Notes: generated from the sequence alone by a model not told the origin. 64,000 nucleotides of DNA from an uncultured Granulosicoccaceae bacterium (GCA_938007995.1 CALLLW010000027.1:1-64000), one strand, 5' to 3'; shown: positions 1 to 9,194, counted from the first letter of the stretch. Numbers and translations: made by a program.

Positions 1-31
1 GCTAAGCTGATTTTCGTTGTCTTCTCTGATC

Positions 32-79
32 ACTGGTGCACGCCTTTTTGAGGGTCTGTTCAGATTCTCGTGCACCAGT
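32..79. repeat. 11-bp perfect inverted repeat
   Basis: ACTGGTGCACG at 32-42 is the exact reverse complement of CGTGCACCAGT at 69-79, separated by 26 bp. A T-rich stretch follows the right arm, so it could be a terminator of a plus-strand gene ending left of the window. It could equally be a protein-binding site. No function can be fixed from sequence alone. Confidence 0.5.
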
Positions 80-278
80 TTACCTGTTTTTCCACTTTTA
101 GCCTTGTTTTATAGGCTTACGAGTTTTTCAGCAGGCTCTAAGTAAATCAACAACCGAGTAAATACAGCAAATGGACGGCAGCAATAGCGACGATGCCAGT
201 CCTGAACATTTGATCAATCCAATGTTTGCATCAGCGCTTCACATATATCCGGCCATAATACCGGCCGTAAAACAAGAA

Positions 279-328
279 GGGTTCTTTCCACTTCCTGACC
301 ATCTATTGATCATTCGTAGAAAGAACCC
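279..328 (-). terminator. possible terminator of the coiled-coil gene
   Basis: Arms GGGTTCTTTC (279-288) and GAAAGAACCC (319-328) pair perfectly around a 30-nt loop. Read on the minus strand the hairpin lies 22 bp past the stop codon of the 1279-residue protein and is followed by a T-rich stretch (TTCTTGTTTT). The large loop makes this a weak terminator call. Confidence 0.35.
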
Positions 329-350
329 GCCTGCTTACACCATTACTTCA

Positions 351-3300
351 TTAAGAGGCTTTTCGCTTCACAACTTCCATGATGTTCTCACTGCTTGTGA
401 TACTCTCCAGGCTGTCGGTATGTAAGCGCTCTTCCGCCAGAGTTGCTTCCATATCGCCAATTCTGCCAAGTAATCCCTGACGAGCATGCCGCAGCTCTTT
501 AGCAACCATCTGCTCAAGCTTTTTAATATGAGCTCGAAGCTCGGCTTCAATAGAACGAAACTTTTGACTGCGCTCAGTCCACTCTTTTTCATTCTTACCG
601 GCGTTGTGCTGCAGATTACCGTAATCCCTCTTCAGATCACTGTGCTGTGCGGTCAGCTGCTTGAGTTGCTCCTGAAGTAACGCCAGCTGATTGTCAAGAC
701 CATCACGCTCACGGGTCGTGTCATTAAGACTTTGCTCCCTGTCTTCAAGCTTCTGCTTGTATTGATCGTTAGATGCAGTTGCATCCTTCAAATCCTGATC
801 CATGGTTTTCAGCTGGTCACTGCCCTTCTCAAGTTTTGCAAGCATCTCGGCCTGTCGCTTGTCAGCATTCATCAAGTCACGCTTGAGCTTTTCCAGCTCT
901 TTTTCGTTGCTTGATTTCGCCGCTTTCACTTCAGCCAGTGTACGATGCTCTTCAGCAAGGGCTTTCTCAAGTGCGTCTATCTTGCCAGCCTTGGCTTGAT
1001 CATTCAGCTTTGCATCGGTAACTGCCTGCTGCAGGCGATCATTGTTCTCTTGCGCCTTTTCGAGCTTTGCCTGATAAGCTTTATTCTCAGCAAGCAGCTC
1101 TTTAAGACGCGCTTGATCCGTTGCTGAGTCAGTCTTGGCCTGCTCAACTTTCTGCATCGCCTTTTCTTTTTCATGTTCAGCCTGCCCTAACAGCTTGCTG
1201 TTCTGTGCAGCCTGCCTTGCAGCTTCATCTGCTGCCTGTTGCAGCGCTGCAATCGCCTTGTCCTGCGCATCTTTTGCTTCCTGCATCTTCTTACCAGACT
1301 CAGCAGCCTTTGCAACAGCGCTCTTTAAGTCAGCAACCTGTTCTCGAGCGGCTTCCAGTTTATCAGCCAACTGTCGAGCTTCAGCCTGCGCGGTTCTGGA
1401 TCCGTCACGCTCTTCTTTGAGCTGGTCTTTAAGTTCGTCAACCTTAGCAAGTGTCTGATCCTGCTTCACCTGGGCCATTGCTGCAGCCTGATGCATTTCA
1501 GTTGCTTCAGCATTAAGCGCCGCTACTTTATCTTTCTGCTGTTGAGCTTCGCTCTCAGCTGTATCTACAGCGGTCATCAATGCTTGTAACTCTTTGTCTT
1601 GCTTCTGACTCGCCTCCGCCGCTTTCTTGTCGAGTGCAGCTATCGCTTTATCCTGGGCTCGAACTGCTTCGGCAGATTTTCGCTCTGCTTCCTGCGCCTT
1701 CGCAACATCAAGCTTAAGATCAACGATCTGCTCTTTGGCTCTGGCCAACTCAGCAGACTGATTACCTTTCGCATTATCAAGCTCGGCTTTCGCAACATCC
1801 AGGGCTTTGGCTTTTTCTGCCAGCTTTCGCTCGAGCGCTGCTACGTTCTTCTCCTGCGCTTTTCGCTCTTCTGCCGCTTTTCTATCAGACTCATTACCTT
1901 GTGAAACCACAAGCTTTAGTTCGGCAATCTGTTCTTTGGCCTTCTTGAGTTCTGCAGACTCAAGAGCCTTAGCGTCGGCTAGTGCAGCTTCAGCCGTGCG
2001 CTGAGCCTTAAGCTTGTCAGCTAGCTCTTTCTCAAGTTTGGCGATTGACTTATCCTGATCACGCGAGGCCTCTTTGAGCTTTTTCTCAGAGTCATTCGCC
2101 TGCGCCAGGGCATCCTTCAAGTCAGCCGCATTCTCGAGAGCTTTCTCAAGCTTTCTATTTAAGTCTCGCTGTTCAGCTTGCGCCTCTTTCAGCTTGTTCC
2201 GTTCTTCGGCAAGTTTGTCATTAAGAGCGTCAACCTTCGCATTCAGTTGATCCTGCTTGACCTGTGCAAGTGCACTTGCCTGCTGCTCATCATTTGCATT
2301 ACTTGCCAACTGTTGAACCTGCTTTTCAAGCTGACCGGCTTCCTGTCTGTTCTTTTCGGCAGCCCGTGCATACTCATCTCTGGCTTGCTCGAGCGCATCA
2401 ACCTTGCCACCAAGTATCTTCTCAGCAGAACGAGCATCAGCCAGCGCATCCTTCAGCTCATCTATCTTTTGCTGTGACTTATCGAGCTGCGCCTGAGTTT
2501 TGCGTTGATCTGCCTGAGCAGACTGCTTGTCACTCTTCTCTTCAGAAAACTTGTCCTTTAAAGCGTCCAGCTTCGCCAGTAGCTTATCTTTGTCTTTCAG
2601 AGCATTCGCGTTCGCAGATGCTTCTTTGGCAGCATTAGCATACTGTTCTTTGTTAGCGACTAAAGATTTCTCGAGATTATCGACTGCTTTCTCTTTCTCC
2701 GCGAGCTGCTTCTCAGCATTCTTCAATGCATCTTTTTGCTCTGCCAACTGCTGATCACGAGCCTCAACTCGAAGCGCCTGTGCTTTCACATCTGACTTAA
2801 CATCAGCCAGTTCCTGCTGCAGGTCCTGTAGCTCTTTGTTTAACTTCTTGTTGTCTTGCTCGCTGGCGTCTGCAGACTTTTCGAGCTTCTTCTCTCGCTC
2901 CTCAACCTGACCCTGCAGTTTATCGTTGGCAGATTTCAACTCTGCGAGCTTTGCTTTTTGCGCCTCTACATCGTTTGTAGTTTTTTCGAGATCTCTGGTT
3001 TTCTTATCTATTTGCGCTTTTGCATGCTGTACATCATTCTTCAGAGCATCGTTCCTGTCTTTTTCAGCTTCGCGTTCGGCCTCTGCCTTTTGTGCCGCTG
3101 CTTTGCTTTCTGCAAGTTCTGCTGCAAGCTTCGCTTCGCGCGCATCAGCCGCCTGCTTTGCAGCCTGCAGCTCATCCTGAAGACGTCGGGTATCCTGCTG
3201 CAGCTGGTCACGCTGTCTGGCGTCCTCTTGTACCTTCTGCTCGGCTTTATCTACCTGATTTTTGTATGCATCCAGTTCTTTCTCTAACGATTGAACGGCA

Positions 3301-4190
3301 AACGCAGCTTCTGTGTTCGCATTTGCTTTATCGTTTTGCGATAGCTCGTATTGACGTTGCAAGTGACCAATAGTCTCGTACTGATTTCTGGTTTGCTCTT
3401 CCAACCTGGCAAGCTCTGCTGCACGATCGCGCAACTGTTCATTCAGGGCTTCAAGTTTTGCCTCACTGCGCGCAGCAGCTTCACGCGATTCAGCGAGTGC
3501 ATCTTTCTCTTTCGCCAATGCTTCCTGCAGTGCAGCAATTCGATCAGCCATTTCTCGCTCTTTATCAGCAAGCGCTTGTTTCAGGTCGCCAATCTCGCGC
3601 TGCAGATTTCGCTTCTCATCTTCTGCAGTGTTCAGATCCTGATGAAGATCAACGATCTCATCGCTCTTCTCACCATTAGACTCAAGCAGACGATCAATTT
3701 CAGCGTTTAGCTCATCGCTTTTTGCAGATGCCGCCTGCAGCGCTGCTGACCGGTCACGCAGTTCAGCACGCAGTCTTTCCTGCTCTGATTCCATCTCCTG
3801 CTGCAGCTCGAGCACTCGGCGCTCATTAGTGTCAGCTGCCAGCCTGGCCTTTTCCAGCTCGGCATTAGCTAAGCCGACCTGATTTTCAATGTCATCTCTT
3901 TGCAGCTCTATCTCGCGCTGCGAAGCTTCTGCATTGTTTAGCGCAGAGTCGCGGTCATCGAGCTTGGCCCGCAATGCCATGATCATATCTTCCTGATCTT
4001 TGCTCTCGGCGTCAGCTTTAAACAACGCTTCCTTGAGCGGTGGAATCTGCCGACTTGTTTTGTTGATTTTCTCGTTTAATGCCTTCTCACGGCGGCTTGC
4101 CGATATGGCTCTAAACAACCAGCCAATAGCCAGGCCGATTAAAGTCGCGAGAATTAGTAACAATAAGATTTGCGTGATTAAATACGTCAT
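351..4190 (-). CDS. giant membrane-anchored coiled-coil protein (1279 aa)
   Basis: The N-terminus has one hydrophobic helix (about residues 4-26, ending in IGLAIGW) followed directly by a basic cluster (RAISASRREK). The positive-inside rule therefore places the rest in the cytoplasm. From about residue 35 to 1255 the protein is almost unbroken heptad-type sequence rich in Ala, Glu, Lys, Gln and Asp, with no recognisable ATPase or enzymatic motif, so it is not an SMC protein. Internal repeats are clear: segments starting near residues 635 and 898 share AQVKQDQ and the same following pattern. It begins 17 bp after the OmpA-domain gene and is surely co-transcribed with it. A shorter protein with a similar anchor follows another OmpA gene at 49620. 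A role as scaffold or cytoskeletal filament is inference. Confidence 0.9.
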   Translation of the reverse strand: MTYLITQILLLLILATLIGLAIGWLFRAISASRREKALNEKINKTSRQIPPLKEALFKADAESKDQEDMIMALRAKLDDRDSALNNAEASQREIELQRDDIENQVGLANAELEKARLAADTNERRVLELQQEMESEQERLRAELRDRSAALQAASAKSDELNAEIDRLLESNGEKSDEIVDLHQDLNTAEDEKRNLQREIGDLKQALADKEREMADRIAALQEALAKEKDALAESREAAARSEAKLEALNEQLRDRAAELARLEEQTRNQYETIGHLQRQYELSQNDKANANTEAAFAVQSLEKELDAYKNQVDKAEQKVQEDARQRDQLQQDTRRLQDELQAAKQAADAREAKLAAELAESKAAAQKAEAEREAEKDRNDALKNDVQHAKAQIDKKTRDLEKTTNDVEAQKAKLAELKSANDKLQGQVEEREKKLEKSADASEQDNKKLNKELQDLQQELADVKSDVKAQALRVEARDQQLAEQKDALKNAEKQLAEKEKAVDNLEKSLVANKEQYANAAKEASANANALKDKDKLLAKLDALKDKFSEEKSDKQSAQADQRKTQAQLDKSQQKIDELKDALADARSAEKILGGKVDALEQARDEYARAAEKNRQEAGQLEKQVQQLASNANDEQQASALAQVKQDQLNAKVDALNDKLAEERNKLKEAQAEQRDLNRKLEKALENAADLKDALAQANDSEKKLKEASRDQDKSIAKLEKELADKLKAQRTAEAALADAKALESAELKKAKEQIAELKLVVSQGNESDRKAAEERKAQEKNVAALERKLAEKAKALDVAKAELDNAKGNQSAELARAKEQIVDLKLDVAKAQEAERKSAEAVRAQDKAIAALDKKAAEASQKQDKELQALMTAVDTAESEAQQQKDKVAALNAEATEMHQAAAMAQVKQDQTLAKVDELKDQLKEERDGSRTAQAEARQLADKLEAAREQVADLKSAVAKAAESGKKMQEAKDAQDKAIAALQQAADEAARQAAQNSKLLGQAEHEKEKAMQKVEQAKTDSATDQARLKELLAENKAYQAKLEKAQENNDRLQQAVTDAKLNDQAKAGKIDALEKALAEEHRTLAEVKAAKSSNEKELEKLKRDLMNADKRQAEMLAKLEKGSDQLKTMDQDLKDATASNDQYKQKLEDREQSLNDTTRERDGLDNQLALLQEQLKQLTAQHSDLKRDYGNLQHNAGKNEKEWTERSQKFRSIEAELRAHIKKLEQMVAKELRHARQGLLGRIGDMEATLAEERLHTDSLESITSSENIMEVVKRKAS

Positions 4191-4207
4191 TTTATAAATA
4201 CCCTGGT

Positions 4208-5326
4208 TTATTCGCTACCGAGACTTATTTGAGGAACTGTGTTCCCTGATATCTGGCCTGGTGTTAAAAGATAAATTTCAGTGCGTCGATTCATTGCTCG
4301 GCCCTCAATCGTTTCGTTACTTGCAATCGGTCTGAACTCACCATAACCGAATGCACTGATCAACCCGGGAGATACACCACGCTGAATCAAGTTTTCTCTG
4401 ACTGTGCCGGATCGTCTTTCACTAAGACCCTGGTTGTATCCAGCTCCACCTGTGTAGTCGGCGTGACCTTCTACCAGTACGGACTCGATTTGTCCCTGAC
4501 AAACACCCAGTAAAGTGTCGGACATAGCGCCAAGAACTCTGTCATGCTCTTCTAAAATTTGATAATGATTGACTGCGTAGTTCAATACATTGTCAGCCAA
4601 CACCTGGCTGATAGCTTGCTGACAAGCGAGCGTTATACCGGGTGCTTCGACTGTGATGTTCACGGTGATATCAAGAGGTTCAATTTCAGAGCGCCGAACG
4701 TCAATAAGCTGTTCAACAGTTCGCTTTCGGTCCAAAGAGTTAACCACCCCTTCCAGAATGAACTCCTTATCCGAGATGAATAGGGTTCCAGGGTTAAGCT
4801 GTGTTACTGCCGCAATACCGGTTTCGACAATTCGTGGGCTGCCAGTCAACTGCGGCCCATTAGTTTGCAGACCGCTGTAATCTATCGACGACTCTGGTGG
4901 CAGAGCCTGATGGATGCCAGCTACGGTGTCGTAGGCGGGCTGACCCACCAGACCGCTGATACTCAAGTTGGGATGCTGGTGGTCAGCATATAAATTGAAC
5001 GACGGTGGCACTTCAACGACCGGTTGAGGTTCTGGTTCCGGTTCGCGGAGGCTGATCTTGTTTTCCAGAACGCGAACACCCCAAACGTCTCGTGTATCGT
5101 CACCTGCAGTGACTCGGGCATCTTCCGACACCGTTTCACCTATGATAGTGACATCTCTACCGTCAACTAAACGGGCCACAGCGGGTATTTCGCCCCGGTG
5201 GTCGTCCAGTTCTTGTTGAGTTCTATTTGATATGTCTTCCTCAATTCTCTCTGAGTATATGTCGACACCAAACCAATACACTACGGCTAGTAATGAGCAG
5301 AGGACTAATAATGCTATTGACTTCAT
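4208..5326 (-). CDS. OmpA-domain protein with N-terminal inner-membrane anchor
   Basis: I chose the ATG at 5326 (MKSIALLVLCSLLAVVYWFG), which puts a signal-anchor helix at residues 1-18; the ORF is open to 5365. Roughly residues 25-95 resemble a BON-type fold (GRDVTIIGETVSEDAR). The central part has another BON-like stretch (EFILEGVVNSLDRKRTVEQL). The C-terminus (about 285-360) is a classical OmpA peptidoglycan-binding domain: VEGHADYTGG, LSERRSGTVR, GYGEFRPIASN and NRRTEIYLL. The helix lacks an obvious signal-peptidase site, so the protein is probably tethered to the inner membrane with the OmpA domain in the periplasm. The architecture recalls mycobacterial ArfA (helix, BON, OmpA). The coiled-coil gene follows after 17 bp. 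Confidence 0.85.
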   Translation of the reverse strand: MKSIALLVLCSLLAVVYWFGVDIYSERIEEDISNRTQQELDDHRGEIPAVARLVDGRDVTIIGETVSEDARVTAGDDTRDVWGVRVLENKISLREPEPEPQPVVEVPPSFNLYADHQHPNLSISGLVGQPAYDTVAGIHQALPPESSIDYSGLQTNGPQLTGSPRIVETGIAAVTQLNPGTLFISDKEFILEGVVNSLDRKRTVEQLIDVRRSEIEPLDITVNITVEAPGITLACQQAISQVLADNVLNYAVNHYQILEEHDRVLGAMSDTLLGVCQGQIESVLVEGHADYTGGAGYNQGLSERRSGTVRENLIQRGVSPGLISAFGYGEFRPIASNETIEGRAMNRRTEIYLLTPGQISGNTVPQISLGSE

Positions 5327-5893
5327 CTGAATGATTTCTTGCGCGAGTTCAGCGAAGTTTTGCAACTAGCATGCCTTGTCTTCTGCTCATTTTGCAGCGC
5401 AGAAGGCAATCATCATCGGTTGATAATATTTAACAATCTAAAAGTTGACTAATCTCTCTTGAATCCACGCCCGACGCTATTTAAGCCGCATGAAAATTGA
5501 CTTCAGGAGCACACAATCCCCAGCAGCGATGATCAGATCAGGAAGAGAATCAACACGTCTGCCAGGTAAAGAATGTATTCCAGGGAGGGATTAGGATCAG
5601 AGAAGCTCACTGCTTCGATTAGCGGTACAAAACGAAGACCTAGCGGTGATGGCCTTCAGATCGATATACGCAGGCTGGCGGATTTCCCCGCCACCCTTTC
5701 AAAGGTCACTCAGCCAACAGACAATAAACTTATGTTGTTAGGCCTCGGCCGAAACTTAATCCAGCATCGCTGTCATTGCCTAATGACGTTGGCGTATTTT
5801 GGGCGCACCTTATTCTCTTCTGTATCGAGATCTCAGCCTGTGCAGTATTGCTATGAACCACAACTGCCGATAATTTGGCCTTGTGCCAAATTT
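5327..5893. other. intergenic region upstream of the OmpA/coiled-coil operon
   Basis: About 570 bp with no convincing gene. It holds a candidate minus-strand promoter at 5423-5451. A 120-codon plus-strand ORF (5573-5935) has no recognisable features and overlaps the acyltransferase end. Confidence 0.5.
5423..5451 (-). promoter_or_regulatory. candidate sigma70-type promoter for the OmpA/coiled-coil operon
   Basis: On the minus strand, TAGTCA (5451-5446, 4/6 match to TTGACA) and TATTAT (5428-5423, 5/6 match to TATAAT) are separated by exactly 17 bp. Transcription would start near 5416, about 90 nt before the chosen ATG at 5326. This is a consensus match read by eye. Confidence 0.4.
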
Positions 5894-7018
5894 CTACGCT
5901 CGAACACGACGGGCGCGAAAATAACTCCGCAATAGCGGATAAATCTTCAACTCAAGAATATAAGAGAACAGTAACACCACGAAAAGGTAAGAAAACCAAC
6001 GCAGCACCGAATGCTCAATGAAGTCCAGATAAGTCGCCTGCACCATCAGTGGCTGGTGACAGATATACAGCACATAGGAAATCGGTGCAAAAATCAGAAA
6101 CGGTTTGATCAAAGTATCAAACCCGAACCACCGGAGACGGCACCAAACAATACCTCCAACAATAAAAAACAAGGCAGTAAATACATGCCTGAACTCCAGC
6201 AGCGGGTGTTTGCCAAGCAATAACCCCTCAACTGCCTGTCTGGCCATCAGTACAGGAACAAACATCACAGCAGCAATTGCAGCGACTGCAAGCACCGGAA
6301 TAGACAACGATTTAAAAGATGTATGTTTTCCATCGAGATACAAATCGGATAAGTAAACCCCCGCCCACCAGACACCAAAGTAGGCAAACAACCTGAACAG
6401 AAAATTGGGCTGCCACACGTAGAGTGCAGCCATAAGAATACTTAGACCAAAAACGAACATTGACTGCCTGAAAACCGAGCCGCTTCCAATCCTGGTGACG
6501 ATCGGAAAATACAGCATGTAGAACCACCACTCGTATGACAAAGACCACAGCGGAGTATTGCCCATGTAAGGCTCGGCGAGGACATTGGGCTTAACCACAT
6601 CCCAGTCCTGCAACATGAGTATATTTTTCAGCAGCGTCCAGAGCTGCGGATTAATCAATTCACCCTGGATATAGCTCTGTCCTGCGTAACTAATCAGAAA
6701 CACGAAGAACAACGGGATATAGATGCGCGTACTGCGCTTGAAAAAATAATTAGAGAAAGATCTATCCGAGCTGTGCCTAAAAGAGTAGTTGATCACAAAC
6801 CCGGACAGCAAAAAAAACAGAATGACAGCTTCCTGTCCGAACCTCAGCAGAAACCCGACAGGCACACCGTTCAGCACTGTGTTGTGATTGATTGTGTGAT
6901 GCAACACAACGTAGAAAGCTGCAAGCCCGCGCACAGCCTCAAGCCGGTTCAGTCTTTGGTTAACACGCGGTTGACTGACAGCAGAATTAGTTATGGTGTT
7001 GTTAACAGTGTTATCCAT
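5894..7018 (-). CDS. acyltransferase 3 family membrane protein
   Basis: This is a polytopic inner-membrane O-acyltransferase of the OafA/NodX type, which moves acetyl or other acyl groups onto surface sugars or lipids. The signature EAVRGLAAFYVVLHH, with conserved Arg and His near residues 30-42, sits at the start of the first helix, and about ten hydrophobic segments follow. I chose ATG 7018 (MDNTVNNT) rather than the longer form starting at 7084. An AAGGA lies about 15 nt upstream, and the extra residues would add a Cys-rich stretch that is not typical of the family. Length (about 374 aa) is normal. The substrate is unknown. The divergent neighbour at 7336 is another probable envelope-sugar enzyme. 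Confidence 0.85.
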   Translation of the reverse strand: MDNTVNNTITNSAVSQPRVNQRLNRLEAVRGLAAFYVVLHHTINHNTVLNGVPVGFLLRFGQEAVILFFLLSGFVINYSFRHSSDRSFSNYFFKRSTRIYIPLFFVFLISYAGQSYIQGELINPQLWTLLKNILMLQDWDVVKPNVLAEPYMGNTPLWSLSYEWWFYMLYFPIVTRIGSGSVFRQSMFVFGLSILMAALYVWQPNFLFRLFAYFGVWWAGVYLSDLYLDGKHTSFKSLSIPVLAVAAIAAVMFVPVLMARQAVEGLLLGKHPLLEFRHVFTALFFIVGGIVWCRLRWFGFDTLIKPFLIFAPISYVLYICHQPLMVQATYLDFIEHSVLRWFSYLFVVLLFSYILELKIYPLLRSYFRARRVRA

Positions 7019-7335
7019 AGCGAACAATGTGGTTCCTTCGGGGAATAGACTAATCGTACACGCAAAGCAACAACAAAGTTGCACCCAAGATCAAATTACT
7101 TCTCATGAGAGTAACAGAACGCTGAAAAACTTATCCTTAAGGGCAGGTTTTATTAAAACCGAAAATACTTATGTCAACTAAATTCCCGTAACTGTATGTA
7201 TTATTTATAAAGTTATCGAGCAGTTAACAATTTATTTCTCCACCGCGTAGTACCCTTATCGAACTAGTCACTGTCACTCGTCGGCTACACTACGTGTAGT
7301 CAGGGAATTGTAACTCAGGGATTGAGGCTCACGGA
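7019..7335. other. AT-rich divergent intergenic region
   Basis: It separates the acyltransferase from the GT-C-like gene and must contain both promoters. Visible structures are a small hairpin (GGTTTT-ATT-AAAACC, 7146-7160) and an inverted repeat (CTACAC-TAC-GTGTAG, 7285-7299) about 37 bp before the GT-C-like start codon, which could be an operator. I could not fix promoter boxes. Confidence 0.4.
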
Positions 7336-8910
7336 ATGAGGCAATTTTTTACCCACTACAGATGGCCCAGCCAACCAAAAAAACTGACCGCGCAGCCACT
7401 GTGTCTGCTCGCAGCACTCATGCTGGTTGCCATGTTACTCAGTGCCTATGGTGTGCGTGGCACTGACCAATATTGGTACCTTGCCGACGTAATCACCCTG
7501 ATCCAGGGTGACCAACCCTTCAGCAATCTCTATTTCCCAAGGGTACTGATTGAGAATCGCGAAGACGCGAACTACTTTATTCACAACGGGCCAGTGCTGT
7601 ATCTATCAGCACTGATTGGGGGAATTCTTGGTCCATTCAATGGCTGGCTGACTGTCAATGTGGTTTGCCATCTGATAACCGCATTTTGTGTTTATGTAAC
7701 AGCCCTGAGATACACAACACACACGATCTCGATCTCCAGTAGCTTTCTCTACTTCATATCACCGATTGCGGTTTGGCAATCCATGAACATGATGCAAGAG
7801 AATTTTTTCGCCTGCCTGCTCGCAGTCATCGTTGCAACTTTCGCTTATCGTGACACCAAACTACCAAGAATATTAATGCAAGCGGCGCTTGTTATTACTG
7901 TTGCAATCCATCCGCTTTTTACAACACTCGCCATCACATACATTTCGGTGAATATCGCAAAGGCCATTCACAACAAAAATAAAAAGCAACTTGTGCATGC
8001 ATTACTTATTGCAGCAGCATGTATTGTGATGGTTAGAATCTACCCTTCGGTATTCCCGTCAACCTTTCAGCCCGATCTTCAAAGCCTGATTGCCGGCTCT
8101 GTGCCAAATAAATCGAGCATGTTGTGGCATTACTCGGCAAACATTCCTTCACTGGATTTGCAGCTTCTGGTTTTAAAGCTAAAGCATGCAGTTCTGCAAC
8201 ATCTTAATCAGCCGTATTACTACTTTTACACCAATATTGCTCTGATTTTCGGCATCTATTTGCTACTGCGAAAAAAACACCAGCTAAGGGATATAGAAGC
8301 GCTTTTAATATTCGTATTAGCACTTTACACCTGCCTTTCTATATTGATGCAGCCTCAACCTCGGTATCAGCAAATATTCGCACCGGCAACCTTTGTAGCA
8401 ATTTCCTTATTAGCGAATGAAACCAGATTATTGCTACCCGCCACTATTCGAAAATTCACCTTCGCAGGCCTTGCAGGGGCCTCGATGTTAATGAGCTTCT
8501 ATCTTTGCTACACAGTGTATGTTGAATCGAGTAATGAACACTCTGCTTTGGAAGAACTGAGTGTGCATTTTTCTGACATCCCGTTGGGCAGCAGAGTCCT
8601 TTTACAAGATAGCGACCACGAAACCAAGTTAAGCTACACGCTTCGCCCACGCAAAGTTCTCAGCGTAAAAACAAACCTACTCGATGCATCCAACTACGAC
8701 CGAGTGCTATCTAAATTTCAACCCGACTGTGTCATCTCTACCAAACCAATCGGGACACTCACTGCGACAGTAGGCAGTGGAAAGAAACTCGAGACCCGTT
8801 ACTTAGGCAACTTCTACTATTATGAATTAAAGAGCTACAAAAGCATGTCGGCAGACAAATTCCGGGTACCGTTGCGCTCTGCTTCTTTCACAGAACGCCC
8901 TCAACACTAA
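7336..8910 (+). CDS. polytopic membrane protein, GT-C/ArnT-like glycosyltransferase candidate
   Basis: The 524-residue protein has about ten to eleven hydrophobic helices and a soluble C-terminal part of about 110 residues. After the first helix comes an acidic, aromatic-rich loop (GTDQYWYLADVI, then ENREDANYFIHNGP). This resembles the first periplasmic loop of GT-C enzymes (PMT/ArnT/DUF2029-type), where an acidic residue is catalytic. Such enzymes transfer sugar from a polyprenyl-phosphate donor. Similarity is at the level of layout only, so a different integral membrane function remains possible. It is encoded divergently from the acyltransferase, which suggests shared involvement in surface glycans. 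Confidence 0.6.
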   Translation: MRQFFTHYRWPSQPKKLTAQPLCLLAALMLVAMLLSAYGVRGTDQYWYLADVITLIQGDQPFSNLYFPRVLIENREDANYFIHNGPVLYLSALIGGILGPFNGWLTVNVVCHLITAFCVYVTALRYTTHTISISSSFLYFISPIAVWQSMNMMQENFFACLLAVIVATFAYRDTKLPRILMQAALVITVAIHPLFTTLAITYISVNIAKAIHNKNKKQLVHALLIAAACIVMVRIYPSVFPSTFQPDLQSLIAGSVPNKSSMLWHYSANIPSLDLQLLVLKLKHAVLQHLNQPYYYFYTNIALIFGIYLLLRKKHQLRDIEALLIFVLALYTCLSILMQPQPRYQQIFAPATFVAISLLANETRLLLPATIRKFTFAGLAGASMLMSFYLCYTVYVESSNEHSALEELSVHFSDIPLGSRVLLQDSDHETKLSYTLRPRKVLSVKTNLLDASNYDRVLSKFQPDCVISTKPIGTLTATVGSGKKLETRYLGNFYYYELKSYKSMSADKFRVPLRSASFTERPQH

Positions 8911-9117
8911 CTTACGGCCTGCATGCACCCGGTGGGATGAATCGACTGGAGAACTGCAATCCAACGAGCCGTTGTTCACGTTGATGGCAGGCCAGATACC
9001 GGCATCACAGCCGGTGCAGTTGCGGAGAGTGAGCGCCGGCCGCGCTGTGGAGATCGACAAAGTAACCTGCGATCTACCGAGACTTCAATCTCGCACAACC
9101 GATGTGTGTGAATTAAA

Positions 9118-9194
9118 TGGCGCGCCCGGAAGGATTCGAACCTCCGACCACCTGGTTCGAAGCCAGGTACTCTATCCAGCTGAGCTACGGGCGC
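9118..9194 (-). tRNA. tRNA-Arg, anticodon UCG
   Basis: Read on the minus strand, the 77-nt sequence folds as a complete cloverleaf. The acceptor stem GCGCCCG pairs with CGGGCGC, the D-arm is GCTC...GAGT, the anticodon stem CCTGG/CCAGG has loop CTTCGAA (anticodon TCG), and the T-arm carries GTTCGAAT. Discriminator G and CCA (9120-9118) are encoded. UCG decodes CGA and possibly other CGN arginine codons. It stands alone between the GT-C-like gene and the FAH gene. Confidence 0.95.

Larger units (their letters stand above)
1..350. other. left-edge intergenic region without a convincing gene
   Basis: No ORF here looks like a protein gene. The stretch carries a perfect 11-bp inverted repeat (32-42 and 69-79) and a second 10-bp inverted repeat (279-288 and 319-328) just downstream of the minus-strand coiled-coil gene. 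The gene to the left lies outside the window, so part of this region may be its 3' flank. Confidence 0.5.

Noticed and set aside
171-425. 84-codon plus-strand ORF
   Set aside because: Overlaps the end of the coiled-coil gene antisense and the probable terminator hairpin; no protein-like features.
1121-3710. Series of long plus-strand ORFs antisense to the coiled-coil gene
   Set aside because: Low-complexity shadows produced by the Ala/Glu/Lys/Gln-rich codons of the real gene; Ser/Cys/Leu-rich translations without signatures.
351-4190. Assignment of the coiled-coil protein as SMC/chromosome-segregation ATPase
   Set aside because: No Walker A, signature or Walker B motif, and there is an N-terminal transmembrane helix.
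5573-5935. 120-codon plus-strand ORF
   Set aside because: No ribosome site or family character, and it runs antisense into the acyltransferase gene.
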